From Chloroflexota bacterium (GTDB taxonomy: Bacteria; Chloroflexota; Anaerolineae; UBA1429), in assembly GCA_012719135.1 (NCBI GenBank), contig JAAYAW010000077.1, positions 62,001-126,000 of the forward strand: a DNA stretch of 64,000 nt, in the 5' to 3' direction. Position numbers and translations under genes: made by a program. The notes beneath the pieces were generated by a model that was not told where the DNA came from, ran no database searches, and worked only from the letters and a program-made list of their open reading frames with translations. This document shows, one piece after another, positions 17,232 to 25,338 of this stretch. Each line of letters begins with the position of its first letter. Positions within the stretch are counted from its first letter, which is position 1.

Positions 17232-20200
17232 ATGGACGTCCACTATCCTCTAATAAACCGCAAAGTGCAGATCCCCGACCGGTCGATGACGCTGTTGCGT
17301 CGCGAACGGTTGGTGAGCTTTATGCACAGCAACATCAACCACAAGTTGATCATGGTTTCCGCCGGTGCTGGTTACGGCAAGACCTCACTGCTGGTCGACT
17401 ACGCTCATGATGCAGATCTGCCCGTTTGCTGGTACAGCCTGGATAGCGCAGACAATCAAGTCTCGACGTTCATCCAGTACCTGGTTGCCTCCATCCGTCG
17501 GCGGTTCCCAGGGTTTGGCCAAAAGGTCCTGAGTGCTCTGGCCGATTTCTCCGGTCCAGCAGAGGATATCGAGCCCTTCGTGCGTCTCCTTCTCGATGAG
17601 ATACAGCAGTCGGTAGACGACTACTTTGTCCTCATCTTGGATGATTTCCATGAGGTACTCGAGAGTGAGCCCGTCAACGCCCTCGTCGACGGGCTTTTGC
17701 GCTATCTTCCTGAGCACTGCCACATGATCATCGCGTCTCGCGCGATCCCTCGCAGGCTCACGCTCACCCGTCTGGCCGCGCGCGAGGAGATCGTGGGACT
17801 GGGCGTTCGCCAGCTCAAGTTCACGAGAGACGAGATCAGCCAGGTGCTTGCGCTCCGCGGCATGACGGAGATGACCGACGAGCAACTGGACGCGCTCGCT
17901 CTGCGGTCGGAGGGCTGGATCACAGCCATCCTGCTGGCTGCTCAGACGCGGTGGACGGATACCATCCGGAGCATACTGGAGCTTTCGGGCACACTCGACA
18001 ACGTCTTTGGGTACCTCGCCAGGGAAGTGCTGACGGCTCAGCCGCAGCATGTGCAGAGCTTTTTGCTGGGCAGCTCAGTGCTACAGGAGATGAGCCCTCC
18101 ACTCTGCGATGCGCTCCTGCAGATCGACGATTCCGCCCAGATCCTACGCTCACTCTCAGAGCAAGGGCTGTTCACCTCAGAGATCAGTAATGCATCGGGG
18201 TGGTACCAGTACCACCAGCTATTCCGCGAGTTTCTCCTCACTCGGCTAGAGGAGGAGATGCCGGCCCTGTACCGCGATCTGTGCCTCCGCGAAGCGCGAC
18301 TCATGGCCAACCAGGGTCACTGGGCCTGGGCCATCGACGGTTATATCGCCGCAGGCGCCTTTGAGGATGCCGCTGGAGCGATCGAGATCATCGCCCAGGA
18401 CTATTTCGATGCCGGGCAAGGGGCAGCCATCAAGGAGTGGATCGACTCTCTCCCGCCCCACGTTCTGGATGAACACCCCAGGCTGATGCTATTCCGCGCT
18501 CGGGTCAGTACAGAGCTCGGTGAGTACGCCGAAGCCGAGCAGATGCTCGAGCCCGCCTACAGGCTGTATGTGGAGCGCGGCAGCGAGATCGGAGCCGCAC
18601 GCGTACTGATCCAGTGGGCTATCGTCCAGAGACTCCAGGAGCGGTATCAGGATGCGGTCGACAGCTGCCATACCGTACTGCGAACGGCCTCTGAGGGCGA
18701 CGACCCGTCGTCTCACATTAAGGCCTACCAGAACCTGGGCATCTGCTACCAGATTCTTGGCGATGCAGCCCGAGGACAGCAGGAAATGCGCCGCGCACTG
18801 GAGCTTGCCCAGGCCTACGGAGACACGTTGAATGCCGCGTTCATCGCGCATGACCTCGGCAACAGCCTCTACATTGAGGGAGCCGTCGAGGAGGCGCGCC
18901 GGTATCTGCACCAGGCGCTCTTGCATTGGCGCAAAGTCGGAAACCCCGGCGACCTGGCCATGACGCTGCAGGGCCTTGGTGTGATTCATCATCACCAGGG
19001 TGAGTACGCCGAGGCGCAGAACCGATATGAAGAGAGCCTGGAGAGGGCCCGCAACATTCAGGATCGTCGTCTTGAGGCCTATGCCCTGCTGAACATGGGG
19101 GATCTGCACCGTGATCAGGGGCATCTGGACCAGGCCCTCAGTCTGTACCAGGAGGCTTTCGATGTGGCCTCCTCGGTCGGGCAGAGCGGACTCATGATCT
19201 ATATCCTGGCAGCCCAGGGTGACGTCCACAGATTGCAGAGGGACGTCGCCCTGTCACGTCAGACCCTCACTGAGGCTCTCGACCAGAGCGAACGCCAGGG
19301 ACTCGAGGAACCGATCGGGCTCTGCCACCTGGCCTTTGGGGCACTGGCGCTACAGGAGAGCGATCTGACGAGCGCCAGGAAGCACTTGGAGACTGCCCAA
19401 TCCCTGCTGGAACGCGTCGGGATGGAGCGCGATATTGGCCGCGTTCACCTGCAGATGGCTCTGTTGGCGTTATGTCAGGGCGACCGAGAAGCCATCCGCG
19501 CGCATCTGTCGCGCATTGGCGAGATCGCCGCGGAGCTGGGCACCGAGCAGTTCATCATCGCCGAGGGAGCCGGCGCGATCCCCTTGCTGGAGTCCATCTC
19601 AGAGTTCCGCATTGCAGGGCTGGATGCCACAAGGATACGTGCGCAGATCGAGGGTCTCTTTCCTTCGGTGGTCGTCGAGCCTCAGTTGCGCGTGGTCCGG
19701 CCAAATGCTGAGCTTGAGCTCTTGGGACTGGATGGTGGCCAGGTCATTTACCAGGGCCGCGTGGTTCGCGAGTTTGAATCGTCTGTGGCTCGCACCATGG
19801 CCTTCCTCCTGGCCGAGCATCCTGCTGGTCTCCCGAAAGAGCGCATCGCCGACCTGCTCTGGCAAGATGTCTCACAGGCGCGCGCGGAAAGCCTTTTCCA
19901 TTCGACGATGTATCGCCTGCGAAAAGCGCTCGACAAGCGCGTCATCATCCTGGAGGGCGGCGTGTACCGCCTGAACCCGCGGATCGTTCACAGATACGAT
20001 GTCCAGGATTTCGAGAGCTTGATCAGGCTTGGGCAGGGGTCGGATCCCGCAGCCCACCTTGCCCGCATGAACGCCATCGACCTGTACCGGACCGACTATC
20101 TCGAGTTCTGCGATTCGCCCTGGTGCTATGATATCCGTCAGGCGCTACAGCATGACATGATTCAAATCCTCACGCGAGAAGCCGAGTATCTTTGCTCCCG

Positions 20201-20444
20201 ATCTCAGATCCAGCAGGCGGAAACGCTCTATCTTCGCGTCTTGGCGCTGGATGAGTTCGACGAGCGAGCACATCGCGGGGTCATGTGGTGCCGTGCAAAA
20301 CTGGGCGATCCCTCCGGCGCCGCACGGCAGTACCGTGAGTGCACGCGCATCATCGCTGACGAGATGGGCCTTTCGCCACACCCCGACACAACCACGCTCT
20401 ACACCCTCATCCATGGGGGCCAGCTGCCGGCCTCGCCGCGCTGA
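17232..20444 (+). CDS. MalT-like ATPase/TPR transcriptional regulator with C-terminal BTAD domain
   Basis: A 1070-residue signal-transduction regulator. Residues 1-330 are a STAND/MalT-type NTPase (Walker A GAGYGKTSL near 45-53; Walker B LILDDFHEV near 134). Residues about 370-790 are TPR-like repeats (for example YQNLGICYQILGDAARGQQE). Residues about 830-920 are a winged helix of the OmpR type (FLLAEHPAGLPKERIADLLW and MYRLRKALD). Residues about 930-1060 are a bacterial transcriptional activator domain. Such proteins bind DNA through the winged helix and are switched by ligands or partners held on the TPRs. The DNA-binding part is C-terminal, unlike LuxR-type MalT. An 11-bp-phased direct repeat and a small secreted-peptide-like gene lie immediately downstream. 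Confidence 0.88.
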   Translation: MDVHYPLINRKVQIPDRSMTLLRRERLVSFMHSNINHKLIMVSAGAGYGKTSLLVDYAHDADLPVCWYSLDSADNQVSTFIQYLVASIRRRFPGFGQKVLSALADFSGPAEDIEPFVRLLLDEIQQSVDDYFVLILDDFHEVLESEPVNALVDGLLRYLPEHCHMIIASRAIPRRLTLTRLAAREEIVGLGVRQLKFTRDEISQVLALRGMTEMTDEQLDALALRSEGWITAILLAAQTRWTDTIRSILELSGTLDNVFGYLAREVLTAQPQHVQSFLLGSSVLQEMSPPLCDALLQIDDSAQILRSLSEQGLFTSEISNASGWYQYHQLFREFLLTRLEEEMPALYRDLCLREARLMANQGHWAWAIDGYIAAGAFEDAAGAIEIIAQDYFDAGQGAAIKEWIDSLPPHVLDEHPRLMLFRARVSTELGEYAEAEQMLEPAYRLYVERGSEIGAARVLIQWAIVQRLQERYQDAVDSCHTVLRTASEGDDPSSHIKAYQNLGICYQILGDAARGQQEMRRALELAQAYGDTLNAAFIAHDLGNSLYIEGAVEEARRYLHQALLHWRKVGNPGDLAMTLQGLGVIHHHQGEYAEAQNRYEESLERARNIQDRRLEAYALLNMGDLHRDQGHLDQALSLYQEAFDVASSVGQSGLMIYILAAQGDVHRLQRDVALSRQTLTEALDQSERQGLEEPIGLCHLAFGALALQESDLTSARKHLETAQSLLERVGMERDIGRVHLQMALLALCQGDREAIRAHLSRIGEIAAELGTEQFIIAEGAGAIPLLESISEFRIAGLDATRIRAQIEGLFPSVVVEPQLRVVRPNAELELLGLDGGQVIYQGRVVREFESSVARTMAFLLAEHPAGLPKERIADLLWQDVSQARAESLFHSTMYRLRKALDKRVIILEGGVYRLNPRIVHRYDVQDFESLIRLGQGSDPAAHLARMNAIDLYRTDYLEFCDSPWCYDIRQALQHDMIQILTREAEYLCSRSQIQQAETLYLRVLALDEFDERAHRGVMWCRAKLGDPSGAARQYRECTRIIADEMGLSPHPDTTTLYTLIHGGQLPASPR

Positions 20445-20499
20445 CCCACTCCCCCTGTAATCGATGCTCTCTTGTGCAAGGTGCCAAGACGAGTCCTAT

Positions 20500-20533
20500 C
20501 CGTGAGTATTCCGTGAGTCTATACGGATACGAT
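20500..20533 (+). promoter_or_regulatory. Tandem direct repeat with 11-bp phase and -10 element (BTAD operator candidate)
   Basis: CCGTGAGT occurs at 20500-20507 and again at 20511-20518, so the heptamer CGTGAGT repeats with a 4-bp spacer, the phase recognised by SARP/BTAD winged-helix activators. A TACGAT -10-like hexamer follows nine bases later (20528-20533), close to the spacing known for SARP promoters. No good -35 box is present, which is what an activator-dependent promoter looks like. The assignment is by analogy. Confidence 0.4.
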
Positions 20534-20706
20534 GCAACCAGGACCCAAAGGGGGGCCAAGCTGGGGTATTCCTCCAGCGCGGCTGCCGCCGTAACCACTC
20601 TGAGCACCGATAGCCTCATACGGTACCTCAGAGAAGGGACTGGACGGCGGGAAGGGTCCGGGTTTGTTTGGCTGGTTCGGCACTATGCGCAGTGAAGGAG
20701 CGAAGG

Positions 20707-20802
20707 ATGAGAAAGCTGTACTTTTCCGTCGTCTACGTGGTTCTTACGGCTGCCGCATTGATCGTTGCGGCGGGTGCGCCCATCCCCTGGAGTGGCAAGT
20801 GA
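20707..20802 (+). CDS. Small secreted-peptide-like protein (31 residues)
   Basis: The reading frame has an excellent ribosome site (GAAGGAG at 20694-20700, six bases before ATG). It encodes a short basic start MRKLY, a hydrophobic segment (about residues 6-22) and a short polar tail GAPIPWSGK. It could be an exported pro-peptide or a single-helix membrane peptide. Possible signal-peptidase sites are after A22, which would release GAPIPWSGK, or after A24, though proline at +1 would disfavour that one. A hairpin terminator follows 30 bases after the stop, so it looks like a monocistronic gene. I recognise no family; the function is unknown. Confidence 0.55.
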   Translation: MRKLYFSVVYVVLTAAALIVAAGAPIPWSGK

Positions 20803-20831
20803 GGCAGTTGCCCTCAGGGCCTACGGTGAGT

Positions 20832-20864
20832 CCCGTGTGCTCGGGCCCTTGCCTAGCACACGGG
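20832..20864 (+). terminator. Hairpin terminator after the small peptide gene
   Basis: A perfect 10-bp stem (20832-20841 with 20855-20864) with a 13-base loop is followed by CTTGCTGT, which is only weakly T-rich. It separates the 31-codon gene from the DUF5317 gene. Confidence 0.55.
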
Positions 20865-20909
20865 CTTGCTGTATCGAGACAGTAGAATCGCAGACAGTCC
20901 CATCCGTAC

Positions 20910-21488
20910 ATGATTCTGCTCGTCTCCATAGGTCTGGCGATCGTGGTGGCCCTCCTCCTGGGAGGGCGCCTGATCGGTCTGGCACGGGTACCTTTCAGAC
21001 TGGGGTGGCTGGCCTTTCTCGCTCTGGGCCTCCAGGTAGCAGCCGTATTCAGCTCGAACACGACGTGGCTGCCCCTGGCTATGCTCGTTGGATCATACCT
21101 TCTCCTGCTGGCGGTGATCCTGGCGAACATTCGGACGCCCGGGATTGCTCTGTTGGGACTAGGTTTGGTTGCCAACATGGCGGTGATCGCGGCTAATGGC
21201 GGGTTCATGCCCGTGACGGTCGAAGCGGTTTCCCACGCGGGATTAGAGCATCTGATCACCACGACTGATTCCGGTAGGGTGTTTGGCTCGAAAGACATCG
21301 TGCTTCCCTATTCGGACACAAGACTCTGGGTCTTGAGTGACATCATCGTCATCCGCAAGCCCACGCCAGCCGTGTTGAGTCTCGGCGATCTGATGCTTGC
21401 GGGGGGGGCCTTCTGGTTCACCCTGGCCAGCATGTGTTCCGAACGCAGGGGCCGTGCGGCGAGATCCGATAGCGAAGCAGGTCAGTAG
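20910..21488 (+). CDS. DUF5317 family membrane protein
   Basis: A 192-residue protein with about five hydrophobic helices. The AANGGFMPVT segment in the middle and SLGDLMLAGGAFWF near the end are the conserved parts of DUF5317, a family of unknown function seen in Chloroflexota and Firmicutes. The last ~20 residues are polar and charged and probably cytoplasmic. A TAGAAT -10-like box at 20883-20888 lies 22 bases before the ATG, and there is no clear Shine-Dalgarno sequence. It follows the regulator/peptide pair on the same strand. Confidence 0.75.
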   Translation: MILLVSIGLAIVVALLLGGRLIGLARVPFRLGWLAFLALGLQVAAVFSSNTTWLPLAMLVGSYLLLLAVILANIRTPGIALLGLGLVANMAVIAANGGFMPVTVEAVSHAGLEHLITTTDSGRVFGSKDIVLPYSDTRLWVLSDIIVIRKPTPAVLSLGDLMLAGGAFWFTLASMCSERRGRAARSDSEAGQ

Positions 21489-21535
21489 CCACTCCTAGTT
21501 CGGGACCGGTTCAGGCCAGTTCTGGAGTGACCGAC

Positions 21536-21760
21536 ATGAAGCACGAGGGCATCCAAGCCATCATCGGGGCAGCGATTGTGGACTCTGTGTTCCGACGCCA
21601 GCTTCTTGAGGACGCGCGTTCGGCGATCACCGAGTTCTGTCTGCCTCCGGATGATGCTGTAGCTCTGCTGTCAGCAAAGGCCACAACGTTCCAGGGCCTC
21701 GCCACAGAGATGCAGATATGGATAGCCAGCAGCGACGGCAAGAAGGTGCTCTGCCCCTAG
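21536..21760 (+). CDS. Os1348-like NHLP-clan small protein
   Basis: A 74-residue protein. The IIGAAIVDSVFRRQLLEDAR segment and the following LPPDDAVALLSAKATTFQGLA fit the Os1348 family of the nitrile-hydratase-leader-peptide clan, whose members resemble the leader parts of ribosomally made peptides. The tail (WIASSDGKKVLCP) is short. No peptide-modifying enzyme (YcaO, LanM, radical SAM) is nearby, so a RiPP role is not supported by context. GGAG eight bases before ATG 21536 defines the start. A terminator follows. Confidence 0.6.
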   Translation: MKHEGIQAIIGAAIVDSVFRRQLLEDARSAITEFCLPPDDAVALLSAKATTFQGLATEMQIWIASSDGKKVLCP

Positions 21761-21797
21761 CCCGCTCTACTACACTCTTGAACACATCTGGTCTCCC

Positions 21798-21837
21798 GAG
21801 GCGCGTGATGCCCCCACATCGCGCGCCTCAGAATTTT
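21798..21837 (+). terminator. Rho-independent terminator after the Os1348-like gene
   Basis: A 13-bp stem with one G-T wobble (21798-21810 with 21817-21829), a 6-base loop, then AGAATTTT. It ends the DUF5317/Os1348 unit before the rdgB promoter. Confidence 0.7.
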
Positions 21838-21864
21838 GCGCACAACGGCGCTATCCTGGCAGAG

Positions 21865-21892
21865 TTGAAGGTGGCATCCATAGATGTATAAT
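21865..21892 (+). promoter_or_regulatory. Promoter for rdgB
   Basis: TTGAAG (21865-21870), a 16-bp spacer and a perfect TATAAT (21887-21892). The predicted start lies near 21899, 20 bases before the rdgB ATG. Confidence 0.65.
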
Positions 21893-21919
21893 GGCGCCGC
21901 GATCGGAGGCGCGCGCAGA

Positions 21920-22519
21920 ATGCTTATCGCGACGGGAAACACGGGCAAGGTTGCCGAGTACCGGATCCTGCTTTCTTCGTGGTCAGACGACCTGGTCGGA
22001 TTGGGAGACCTGGGCATTACCGCCACGGTTGAGGAGAACGGAAGCACCTTCGCCGAGAACGCTTTGCTCAAGGCGCGCTTCTACTCGTCCGTGGCCGGTC
22101 AGGTGGTTCTGGCGGATGACTCGGGACTTGAAGTGGACGCACTGGGAGGGCGCCCTGGCATACGCTCCGCACGCTACGGAGGGCCGGAGGCCACCGACGA
22201 GGATCGCTACCTGCGCTTGCTGGCGGAGATGGAGGGCATTCCGGCCGATCAGCGTGGCGCACGCTTCCGTTGCGCCATTGCCGTCGCCTGGCCTGACGGC
22301 CACAGCGCGTTGACGACAGGCACGTGTGAGGGGGAGATTGCTTTAGAGCCGCGAGGCAGCAACGGGTTCGGATACGATCCGGTGTTTCTGATCACGTCTC
22401 TCGGCTTTACCATGGCGGAACTCCCGCCGGAAACCAAGAATGCCATCAGCCACCGGGCTCGCGCAGCTCTGGCCATGCTGCGCTTACTGCGTGCCCACTC
22501 GGCATCAAGGGGCCGCTAA
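21920..22519 (+). CDS. rdgB: XTP/dITP pyrophosphatase (RdgB/HAM1)
   Basis: A 199-residue house-cleaning nucleotide pyrophosphatase that hydrolyses dITP, XTP and similar non-canonical triphosphates to monophosphates. The family signatures are all present: ATGNTGKVAEY at the N terminus, TFAENALLKA, ADDSGLEVDALGGRPGIRSA (metal-binding aspartates), GFGYDPVF and SHRARA. ATG 21920 is preferred over ATG 21884 because the latter lies inside the -10 box region and would add a non-homologous tail, while GGAGG sits ten bases before 21920. It ends tail-to-tail with the CBS/ACT gene. Confidence 0.95.
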   Translation: MLIATGNTGKVAEYRILLSSWSDDLVGLGDLGITATVEENGSTFAENALLKARFYSSVAGQVVLADDSGLEVDALGGRPGIRSARYGGPEATDEDRYLRLLAEMEGIPADQRGARFRCAIAVAWPDGHSALTTGTCEGEIALEPRGSNGFGYDPVFLITSLGFTMAELPPETKNAISHRARAALAMLRLLRAHSASRGR

Positions 22520-22551
22520 AGCGATCATCTCGCGGTGTCGCGGGAGTCTGC

Positions 22552-23199
22552 CTACTGCGTCTCGCGGATGTCCACAAGCACAGCTCCGAGACTATCCACG
22601 ATTCTCCTCATCTCCTGCTGATCAATACCCTGCACCTTGATGACGATCTCACGATTGCTTGGGTCATCGCCCCAGAACGTGCTCAGCGCGACGATGTCCG
22701 CGCCAGTGGTGGAGATCGCTTGGGCGAGCCTGGCCAACATGCCCCGCTGATCCGGTACCCGCACGGTCACGCGGATTCCCCAATCGCGGGCGCCCAGCAG
22801 CTCGAGAAAAACCTTGAAGAGATCGCTCTCGGTGATCATGCCTACCAAGGTACCATCGCGCATCACCGGTAAGCCGCCGATGTTGTTGTCAGCCATGATG
22901 CGCGCGGCCTCTTCGAGTGAGCAATCCTCGGCCACGGTGACCACATCGCGGGTCATCAGACCCTCTACCTTGATCCGAGAGACGAGATAGTTCAGCTCGT
23001 ATACGCTGAGGCTCGTGGCAGGAGACGGGGAGGCGTACAGCAGATCCTTCTCCAGGACGATCCCAACCAGCGTTCCGGCCTTATCCACCACAGGCAGACG
23101 CCTAACCTTTTCATCGCGCATAATCCGAAGCGCTTCATTCAGCGGAGTGTCGGGACGTATCGTAATAGGGTGACGCGACATGCGCTCTTTGACCAGCAT
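22552..23199 (-). CDS. CBS-pair protein with C-terminal ACT domain
   Basis: A 215-residue protein. Two CBS domains (about 1-60 and 75-130; LPVVDKAGTLVGIVLEKDLL and GLPVMRDGTLVGMITESDL) are followed by an ACT domain (about 143-215; RVPDQRGMLARLAQAI). CBS pairs usually sense adenosine nucleotides and ACT domains sense amino acids, so this is probably a small cytoplasmic regulator resembling AcuB, with unknown target. The start at 23199 has AGGAGGG about six bases upstream. An in-frame ATG at 23256 lies before that site and is rejected. A near-perfect promoter lies at 23307-23335. Confidence 0.85.
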   Translation of the reverse strand: MLVKERMSRHPITIRPDTPLNEALRIMRDEKVRRLPVVDKAGTLVGIVLEKDLLYASPSPATSLSVYELNYLVSRIKVEGLMTRDVVTVAEDCSLEEAARIMADNNIGGLPVMRDGTLVGMITESDLFKVFLELLGARDWGIRVTVRVPDQRGMLARLAQAISTTGADIVALSTFWGDDPSNREIVIKVQGIDQQEMRRIVDSLGAVLVDIRETQ

Positions 23200-23306
23200 G
23201 GAATTCCCTCCTGAATGCCCGGCCTTTGCCCTGACTGGCGCCTGTCCGAACAACAAGCGTGCTCGCTCACTACACGGGATGTCACGAAGACGGCCTGACG
23301 CAGCAG

Positions 23307-23335
23307 ATTATACCTTCAGTGAGAGTGCATGTCGA
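23307..23335 (-). promoter_or_regulatory. Promoter for the CBS/ACT gene
   Basis: On the minus strand TCGACA (23335-23330), a 17-bp spacer and TATAAT (23312-23307). The start near 23300 gives a leader of about 100 bases. Confidence 0.65.
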
Positions 23336-23397
23336 GCAGTACACGGCCTTCGGAGGTCAACCGGAGCCATGCAGAGACGTGCCCGTCCACAAGAGCC

Positions 23398-23426
23398 TTG
23401 ACACACCTCCCCGGCTGTGCCATACT
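23398..23426 (+). promoter_or_regulatory. Promoter for the flavin reductase-like gene
   Basis: A consensus TTGACA (23398-23403), a 17-bp spacer and CATACT (23421-23426). The predicted start near 23433 leaves a leader of about 19 bases to GTG 23452, with a GGGGGG tract serving as ribosome site. It diverges from the promoter at 23307-23335. Confidence 0.6.
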
Positions 23427-23451
23427 CGCTCGCATTAGGGGGGTACATCAG

Positions 23452-24006
23452 GTGAAGCGTGAGATTTCAGGAAAACTGGCGCATCGCCTGCTCGCAGGGC
23501 GTCCCACATGTTTGGTGACCACCCGCTACCGCGGTGAGCACAATGTGATGACCCTCTCTTGGGCGTGCCCCATTAGTCTCGTCCCCCCGCTGCTGATGCT
23601 CGCGATCCACCCGGCAACGCACTCGCACGGGCTGTTGCTCAGGGGCGAGGAGTGCGTGCTCAATATCCCGGCGCGGCCTCTGGGCGAACAACTCGTCCGC
23701 TATGGAACTCGCTCCGGCGCGGATTCGGACAAGCTGCGTGAGAGCGGCGTATCCGTCCAGGCAGGGCATCGCGTGCAAGCGTTGTGGATAGATGATTGTC
23801 TGGCACATATCGAGTGTGCCGTCGTCGAGAGGCTGGCTCCGGGAGATCATTCGCTCTTTATTGTCGAGATAGTTGGCGCCTGGGCGGAGGAAGAAGCCTT
23901 CACGGAAACGTGGCACGTTCAGGACACGCCGGAGGATCTCCTACCGGTTATCCATCTTGGCGGCTCCACGTACGGTCTCTGGGGAACAGAAATCCAGCTC
24001 GGCTAA
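23452..24006 (+). CDS. Flavin reductase-like domain protein
   Basis: A 184-residue FMN-binding split-barrel protein of the flavin reductase-like/DIM6-NTAB family. The KLAHRLLAGRPTCLVTTR start, NVMTLSWACPISLVPPLLMLAI and ECVLNIPA segments are typical. Such proteins bind FMN and reduce flavins or act as small flavoproteins; the partner is unknown. GTG 23452 is chosen because it follows a GGGGGGTACATCAG tract and the predicted transcript starts just upstream. A longer in-frame ATG at 23329 lies upstream of the promoter and is not credible. Confidence 0.85.
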   Translation: MKREISGKLAHRLLAGRPTCLVTTRYRGEHNVMTLSWACPISLVPPLLMLAIHPATHSHGLLLRGEECVLNIPARPLGEQLVRYGTRSGADSDKLRESGVSVQAGHRVQALWIDDCLAHIECAVVERLAPGDHSLFIVEIVGAWAEEEAFTETWHVQDTPEDLLPVIHLGGSTYGLWGTEIQLG

Positions 24007-24126
24007 AGCGCCTGCTGCGCGTTCCTTCGGTCGAGAAGATCGTGTATTTACCGGCTCCCATGGCAAAGCGTCTAGATTGATCGATGAAGGCATCACTGCC
24101 GGCACGCGACATGATAGGAAGCAAGA

Positions 24127-24633
24127 TTGAGCCCTATCCTAACCGCGAATGACTTTGACGCCGTTACGCACAGTCCCGCTCAGACGCATGCCATCGGCAA
24201 GCGTCTCGGGCAACTGTTGCGGGCTGGCGATGTCATCTGCCTTCAGGGCGAGTTGGGGACTGGAAAGACCTGCCTGACACAGGGCATCGGTGCGGGGTTG
24301 AACGTCACGGGCGTCATCAACAGCCCCACCTTTGTCTTTGTCAATGAGTACCGGCCTGCAAGCCCGGGCCCCTGTCTCTACCACATCGATCTCTACCGGA
24401 TATCGGATCGCATTGAAATCCTCAGCCTGGGCCTGGAGGACTATATCTACGGCAACGGCGTGACGGTCATCGAGTGGGCCGACCGCGCCAGGGAGGTCAT
24501 ACCCCACGATCGTCTGTGGGTCACGCTGGACTATACCGACCACATGAAGAGGTCACTGGTCTTTGAGGCCACGGGCGAGCGTTATCGGGAGATCGTGGAG
24601 GCCCTCAGGCACGATGTATATGGAGGGCGCTAG
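24127..24633 (+). CDS. tsaE: tRNA threonylcarbamoyladenosine biosynthesis ATPase TsaE
   Basis: A 168-residue P-loop protein needed with TsaB and TsaD to make N6-threonylcarbamoyladenosine at tRNA position 37. Walker A GELGTGKTCLTQGIG, the INSPTFVFVNEY switch segment, LYHIDLYR and VIEWADR are all present. The start is a TTG at 24127 with AGGAAG five bases upstream; no ATG fits. It begins the tsaE-tsaB-rimI-surE gene run, the standard grouping for this pathway. The ~120 bases before it show no gene. Confidence 0.93.
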   Translation: MSPILTANDFDAVTHSPAQTHAIGKRLGQLLRAGDVICLQGELGTGKTCLTQGIGAGLNVTGVINSPTFVFVNEYRPASPGPCLYHIDLYRISDRIEILSLGLEDYIYGNGVTVIEWADRAREVIPHDRLWVTLDYTDHMKRSLVFEATGERYREIVEALRHDVYGGR

Positions 24634-24654
24634 CGCTCTCCTTCAGGAGCAACC

Positions 24655-25332
24655 ATGATTCTGGCTATCGACTCAGCTACGCGTACCGCCAGCATCGCAC
24701 TGTATGATCAAACGGGCCTGGTGGCAGAGGAAAGCTGGAGATCCAACAACAACCACTCTGTGGAGCTCATGCCGGCTATCACGCGGCAGATCGAGCGTCA
24801 AGGGCTCACGATGCAGGATCTCACGGGTGTCGCTATCGCTTCGGGGCCCGGGTCATTTACCGGCCTGAGGATCGGCATGAGTACCGCAAAGGGCCTATGC
24901 CTGGCGCTTCAGATCCCCATCATAGGCATACCGACGCTTCAGGTCACGGCGTACGCGGCCGGCGATCCCGGGTGCCCGATCCTCGCCATTGCGGAAGCAG
25001 GACGCGGCCGGATCAACGTTGGCCGCTATCTCTACGAGAACGGCTTGCCCGTCCTCACCTCCCCGGTGGAGATCCAACGCTCGTCCGACTGGACGCCCGA
25101 TCTGTCAGACTATACCCTCGCTGCCGGCGAGATCGACGCGTCACTGGCCGAAAGGCTTTCCACGCTTCCCGGCTCCGAGCGACTGTCAATCGTATCGCTT
25201 GCCGCCTCCGTTCGCCGCGCCGGCTTCCTGGCCGAGCTCGCCTGGGACCGCCTGGTTCGTGGAGACTTTGACGACCTGGATTCCTCGGAGCCGTCCTACG
25301 TCCAGCAGCCCCTGTCGGGCCAGGCTGACTGA
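24655..25332 (+). CDS. tsaB: tRNA threonylcarbamoyladenosine biosynthesis protein TsaB
   Basis: A 225-residue member of the ASKHA fold that acts as the non-catalytic partner of TsaD in t6A synthesis. The ILAIDSATRTASIALYD start, the NNHSVELMPAI stretch and GVAIASGPGSFTGLRIG (the conserved GPGSFTGLR loop) identify it. CAGGAGC four bases before the ATG supports the start. It lies 21 bases after tsaE and 6 bases before rimI. Confidence 0.94.
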   Translation: MILAIDSATRTASIALYDQTGLVAEESWRSNNNHSVELMPAITRQIERQGLTMQDLTGVAIASGPGSFTGLRIGMSTAKGLCLALQIPIIGIPTLQVTAYAAGDPGCPILAIAEAGRGRINVGRYLYENGLPVLTSPVEIQRSSDWTPDLSDYTLAAGEIDASLAERLSTLPGSERLSIVSLAASVRRAGFLAELAWDRLVRGDFDDLDSSEPSYVQQPLSGQAD

Positions 25333-25338
25333 CACCCC

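Noticed and set aside
20474-20695. A 73-codon frame between the BTAD regulator and the peptide gene
   Set aside because: It has no ribosome site or similarity, and overlaps the repeat/promoter region. The 31-codon gene at 20707 has far better signals.
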